DNA from: G965216695 sp965216695
Lineage (GTDB): Bacteria > Pseudomonadota > Gammaproteobacteria > Pseudomonadales > Azotimanducaceae
Direction: 5' to 3'
Length of the DNA stretch: 64,000 bases
Assembly: GCA_965216695.1 (NCBI GenBank)
Contig: OZ244212.1
Span: 2,914,001-2,978,000, forward strand
Position 1 is the first letter of the stretch. Each line of letters opens with the position of its first letter. Made by a program: the position numbers and the translations under genes. This document shows, piece after piece, positions 60,680 through 64,000 of the stretch. Under the pieces are notes generated by a model, which searched no databases, had not been told where the DNA came from, and saw only the letters and a list, made by a program, of their open reading frames with translations.

Positions 60680-62014
60680 ATGAGCCGTTGGCTGCGGGTT
60701 CTGCTCGTGGTTGCCGGTTGCGCTGCATGTCATGTCGCCGCCGCCGCGGTGCGGCTGGATGGCGTGCGGATGCATGAAGCACCCGATGCCACTCGGGTCG
60801 TGTTCGATACCTCCTCACGGGTGGCTTTCAAGGTGTTCACGCTCGCCAACCCGCACCGCGTGGTCATCGATCTCGAGGCTACGAGCGCCCACCCGAACTT
60901 CGACCCCACACGGGTAGCAGCGGGCAAAAAGCGCGTGAAGCGGGTTCGAGCGTCGCGCAGGGGCGATGGCTACCGGGTCGTGCTGGATGTCACGTCCAAG
61001 CTGGATCCCAAGGGTTTCACGCTGCAGCCGGTGGCGCCGTACGGTCACAGGCTGGTTGTCGACCTGTTTACGCCCGGGGCCCAGGATGCGCCGGCACGCA
61101 CGCCGCCGAAACCCAAACCGGAGGGTGCGCGCGACGTCGTGATAGCCATCGATGCCGGTCACGGCGGTGAGGACCCCGGTGCGAGTGGACCCGGTCGCAT
61201 TCGCGAGAAGCACGTCGTGATGGCGATCGCTCGGCAGATGGCGGCGCAGTTGAACCGGGCCCGCGGTTATCGTGCCGTGCTGGTCCGAGATGGCGACTAC
61301 TATCTGTCGCTGCGCAAGCGCATGGATGTAGCACGCCGTGAGCGCGCAGACTTGTTTGTGTCGATTCACGCAGACGCGTTCAAAAGTCCTGGGGTCGCCG
61401 GCGCCAGCGTCTATACGTTGTCTGATAAGGGCGCGTCCAGTGAGACCGCCCGCTGGCTGGCCGCGAAAGAGAACCGGTCTGATCTGATTGGTGGCGTGGG
61501 CGACGTGACGCTCACGGACAAGGACAACGTGCTGGCTCGGGTACTGCTCGATTTGTCGATGGATGCCAACCGGTCCACGAGCATCCGCGCCGGCGAGGCG
61601 GTGCTGGGTCAACTGGGCCAGATCACCAAGCTGCATAAGTCGCGTGTAGAGCAGGCGGGCTTTGTGGTTCTCAAATCGCCCGATGTGCCGTCGATTCTCG
61701 TCGAAACCGGCTATATCTCCAATCCGGACGAAGCCCGTCGGCTGAACACGCCGTCGCACCAGAAAAAGGTGGCGCAGGCGTTGGTTCGGGGCATTCGAGC
61801 GCACGTCGAAGCCGCGCCGCCGCCGGATTCGCTGCTGGCGCGGGCGAGCCGGAACTCTGGGCCGGACGTGGTCGAACACACGATCGTGCCGGGCGACACG
61901 CTGTCCGGCATCGCGGTGCGCTATCGCACGACGATGGCGCAGATCAAGAAAGCCAACAAAATGAACAGCGAGGTGATCCGGGTCGGTCAGGTGCTCGTGA
62001 TCCCGGCGGGTTGA
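60680..62014 (+). CDS. amiB: N-acetylmuramoyl-L-alanine amidase with AMIN and LysM domains
   Basis: The 444-aa periplasmic enzyme cleaves peptidoglycan at septa. In order: signal peptide (VLLVVAGCAACHVAAAA), AMIN domain (about 25-130), the zinc amidase_3 domain with IAIDAGHGGEDPGASG, REKHVVMAIA, FVSIHADAF and VETGYISNPDE, and a C-terminal LysM (VEHTIVPGDTLSGIAVRYRTT near 400-420). A LysM at the end is the Pseudomonas AmiB layout. ATG 60680. Its stop overlaps the mutL start codon (TGATG at 62012-62016). In E. coli, EnvC or NlpD-type factors activate such amidases. Confidence 0.95.
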   Translation: MSRWLRVLLVVAGCAACHVAAAAVRLDGVRMHEAPDATRVVFDTSSRVAFKVFTLANPHRVVIDLEATSAHPNFDPTRVAAGKKRVKRVRASRRGDGYRVVLDVTSKLDPKGFTLQPVAPYGHRLVVDLFTPGAQDAPARTPPKPKPEGARDVVIAIDAGHGGEDPGASGPGRIREKHVVMAIARQMAAQLNRARGYRAVLVRDGDYYLSLRKRMDVARRERADLFVSIHADAFKSPGVAGASVYTLSDKGASSETARWLAAKENRSDLIGGVGDVTLTDKDNVLARVLLDLSMDANRSTSIRAGEAVLGQLGQITKLHKSRVEQAGFVVLKSPDVPSILVETGYISNPDEARRLNTPSHQKKVAQALVRGIRAHVEAAPPPDSLLARASRNSGPDVVEHTIVPGDTLSGIAVRYRTTMAQIKKANKMNSEVIRVGQVLVIPAG

Positions 62015-63816
62015 TGCCGCGGCGCATTCAGCAACTCGATCGAGGTGTCGCGGACCAGATCGCAGCGGGCGAAGTGGTCGAACGGCCGGCGTCGATCGTT
62101 AAGGAACTGATCGAGAACAGTCTGGATGCGGGGTGCCGGCGGCTGCAAGTGGTCTGCAAGGGGGGCGGGGTGGACCGGGTGATGGTCCGCGACGACGGGC
62201 GTGGCATTCATCCGGATGACATGTTGCTCGCGTTTCACCGTCATGCCACGAGCAAGATCGTCAGCGCCGGAGATCTGCTGGGCGTTGCGAGCCTCGGTTT
62301 CCGCGGCGAGGCACTCGCAAGCATCGCGTCGGTGAGCCGCGTTCGCATGGTCTCACGGGTCGAAGACAATCCTGCCGGTCGGGTCTGTGAGGTGCACGGG
62401 TCCGAACTCGTGGGCGAGGGGCTCGAGGCGCACGACGTGGGCACGACGGTGGAAGTTTCCGACCTCTTTTACAATACGCCGGCGCGTCGTAAGTTCCTCA
62501 AGACTGAACGTGCGGAGCAGATGCAGATCGACCGCGTGTTCCGGCGGCTCGCGCTTGCCAACCCCGATGTGGACATGACGATGGAGGTTGGCGCGCGACG
62601 GCCGCTGCATCTACCGGCCGGTCGAATCGACCATCGACTGGCGCGCGTTCTGGGCACCGACTTCCTGGATGCCCGGGTTGCCATCGACGAAGAGAGTCAC
62701 GGCATCCGACTGCACGGCTGGGTTGGCTTGCCGACGCACAACCGCGCCCAGGCAGACCAGCAGTACTTCTATGTCAACGGGCGCGCGATCAACGATCGGC
62801 TGATAGCGCACGCGGTGCGGCAGGCTTACCGGGACGTTCTGTTTCACGGTCGTCATCCGGTGTTCGTGTTGTACCTGGACGTTCCGCCGAACACGGTGGA
62901 CGTGAACGTGCACCCCACGAAACATGAAGTGCGCTTTCGCGACGCCCGCAACGTGCACGATTTTTTGTTCGGCTCCCTCAACCGGGCGTTGCGCGCGGTG
63001 CGCCCGGACGCGCCGGTCGAGTCGGCAGTCGGCGCGCCCGTTGGGCAGCGCGGGCCGACCGCTCCCGCCGAAGCCTCAGGAGTCGCCGGCCTGCAGGCAC
63101 GACCCGCAGAACCCCGACAAGCGCATCTGGCGATGACTGCGGCAACCGCCCCGCGCAGTTTTGCCGAAGCACTCGCGCGCACGTCACCCCACGATTCGCA
63201 GACCGTGGTTATGGATGCAACCGCGGACGATGTGCCGCCGCTCGGGTACGCACTGGCGCAGCTTCACGGGGTGTACATCGTGGCCCAGAATGCGGACGGC
63301 CTTGTGCTGGTGGACGCGCATGCTGCGCATGAACGTATCGTATACGAACGCATGAAACGGCAGGCGGCAGCTGCATCGGTGACTGCGCAACGCCTGCTGG
63401 TGCCGGTGCGGATCGCGCTCGGTGATGCGGATCTGGACGTACTCGACGACGCCACGGCCCAGCTCGCGGAACTCGGGCTGATTGTGGAGCGGGCAGGCCC
63501 GGGCCTTGCAGTCGTGCGGGAAGTTCCAGCGGCGCTCGCCGATGGAGACGTTGCCGCACTCGTCCGCGACGTTGCGGCCGATCTGCATTCCGTCGGCGGT
63601 TCCGATCGAGTCCGGGTCGAACACGACCGGCTGCTGGCTACGATGGCGTGCCACGGCTCCGTGCGCGCCAACCGGCAGATGACGATGGCAGAAATGAATG
63701 CGTTGCTGCGTGAGATGGAGGTTACTGAGAACGCGGGGCAGTGCAATCACGGACGTCCCACCTATGCCGTCATGTCGCTTGCGGACCTGGACGCGCGGTT
63801 TCTTCGTGGGCAGTAG
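62014..63816 (+). CDS. mutL: DNA mismatch repair protein MutL
   Basis: The 600-aa protein couples MutS recognition to strand incision. The N-terminal GHKL ATPase has IAAGEVVERPASIVKELIENSLDAG (landmark), DDGRGI, GFRGEALASIASV and TTVEVSDLFYNTPAR. After a Pro/Ala linker, the C-terminal domain has DAHAAHERIVYE at 434-445, which fits the endonuclease motif DxHA(x)2E(x)4E, plus ACHGSVRAN and CNHGRPT. This suggests an endonuclease MutL, unlike E. coli MutL. ATG 62014 overlaps the amidase stop. Confidence 0.96.
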   Translation: MPRRIQQLDRGVADQIAAGEVVERPASIVKELIENSLDAGCRRLQVVCKGGGVDRVMVRDDGRGIHPDDMLLAFHRHATSKIVSAGDLLGVASLGFRGEALASIASVSRVRMVSRVEDNPAGRVCEVHGSELVGEGLEAHDVGTTVEVSDLFYNTPARRKFLKTERAEQMQIDRVFRRLALANPDVDMTMEVGARRPLHLPAGRIDHRLARVLGTDFLDARVAIDEESHGIRLHGWVGLPTHNRAQADQQYFYVNGRAINDRLIAHAVRQAYRDVLFHGRHPVFVLYLDVPPNTVDVNVHPTKHEVRFRDARNVHDFLFGSLNRALRAVRPDAPVESAVGAPVGQRGPTAPAEASGVAGLQARPAEPRQAHLAMTAATAPRSFAEALARTSPHDSQTVVMDATADDVPPLGYALAQLHGVYIVAQNADGLVLVDAHAAHERIVYERMKRQAAAASVTAQRLLVPVRIALGDADLDVLDDATAQLAELGLIVERAGPGLAVVREVPAALADGDVAALVRDVAADLHSVGGSDRVRVEHDRLLATMACHGSVRANRQMTMAEMNALLREMEVTENAGQCNHGRPTYAVMSLADLDARFLRGQ

Positions 63817-63818
63817 GG

Positions 63819-64000
63819 GTGCGCTGCATTGTCGTCATCACGGGTCCCACGGCGGCGGGTAAAACCGAGGTTGCGCTGGCGTTGGCCGAGCGTGCAAACG
63901 TGGCATTGATCAGCGTCGACAGTGCCCAGGTATACCGAGGAATGGACATCGGCACGGCCAAACCGCCTCCCGATGTGCTCGATATGTACCCGCACGCTCT
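63819..64000 (+). CDS. miaA: tRNA dimethylallyltransferase, 5' part only
   Basis: The first 60 residues of MiaA, which adds a dimethylallyl group to A37 of tRNAs reading UNN codons. The P-loop GPTAAGKTEVALALAE and VDSAQVYRGMDIGTAKP, a substrate-binding motif, are present. GTG 63819 starts two bases after the mutL stop and the frame runs off the right end of the window. MiaA after MutL, usually followed by hfq, is the standard gammaproteobacterial order. Confidence 0.93.
   Translation, partial: MRCIVVITGPTAAGKTEVALALAERANVALISVDSAQVYRGMDIGTAKPPPDVLDMYPHA

Noticed and set aside
1..64000. tRNA, rRNA, CRISPR, insertion sequences, prophage genes
   Set aside because: I looked for cloverleaf-like segments, regular spaced repeats, transposase or integrase motifs and phage structural genes and saw none; a dedicated search could still find a small RNA.

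Overview
The window is one 64 kb piece of a GC-rich gammaproteobacterial chromosome. Gene content (glnE, ilvE, waaF/waaC/waaP, waaA, tolC, cpdA, parE/parC, serB, efp/epmA, psd, orn, queG, nnr, tsaE, amidase, mutL, miaA) and order resemble, from memory, the Pseudomonas aeruginosa stretch from about PA5014 (glnE) to PA4945 (miaA), with local losses and replacements. The organism is therefore a gammaproteobacterium carrying an LPS core and probably type IV pili, but it is not Pseudomonas itself.

Region 1 (1-5.4 kb) is an accessory-looking block of small, mostly minus-strand genes with weaker GC bias: a YdjM-like hydrolase, a DUF1059 protein, four GFA-family zinc proteins, an orphan barstar-like protein, a GNAT acetyltransferase and several small membrane or lipoprotein-like proteins. 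Region 2 (5.4-12.1 kb) holds a Cof-type HAD phosphatase, a DUF899 protein, an argA-ilvD pair and a GspE/PilB-type ATPase. Region 3 (12.1-17.9 kb) is an unusual envelope-type cluster: a membrane sulfatase-fold protein with an altered metal site, a 76-aa membrane protein with a YIDPGTGS motif, a two-part methyltransferase, a second YidC/Oxa1-type insertase and a fifth GFA protein. It is my best candidate for an undescribed system.

Region 4 (17.9-23.5 kb) has a nitroreductase, an unrecognised 303-aa protein, glnE and ilvE. Region 5 (23.5-35.9 kb) is a tightly overlapping LPS core operon: waaF, waaC, a head-to-tail fused double WaaG, waaP, a double-domain LPS kinase, a carbamoyltransferase, a GT4 glycosyltransferase and a small P-loop kinase, followed by divergent lpxL and hldE. 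Together these would build and decorate the heptose region of the core, with phosphates and probably a carbamoyl group, on lipid A.

Region 6 (35.9-41.3 kb) has a peroxiredoxin, an aldo/keto reductase, an FAD oxidoreductase, waaA and tolC. Region 7 (41.3-47.1 kb) is the DUF1249-cpdA-parE-parC block. Region 8 (47.1-53.7 kb) has a membrane protein with a degenerate cyclase-like domain, serB, a FimX-type c-di-GMP effector and a PilZ-like partner. Region 9 (53.7-64 kb) has efp with its modifying enzyme epmA (apparently lacking a normal start codon), psd, a rhodanese, orn, queG, and the nnr-tsaE-amidase-mutL-miaA operon, with miaA cut by the window end. No tRNA, rRNA, CRISPR array, insertion sequence or prophage was seen.
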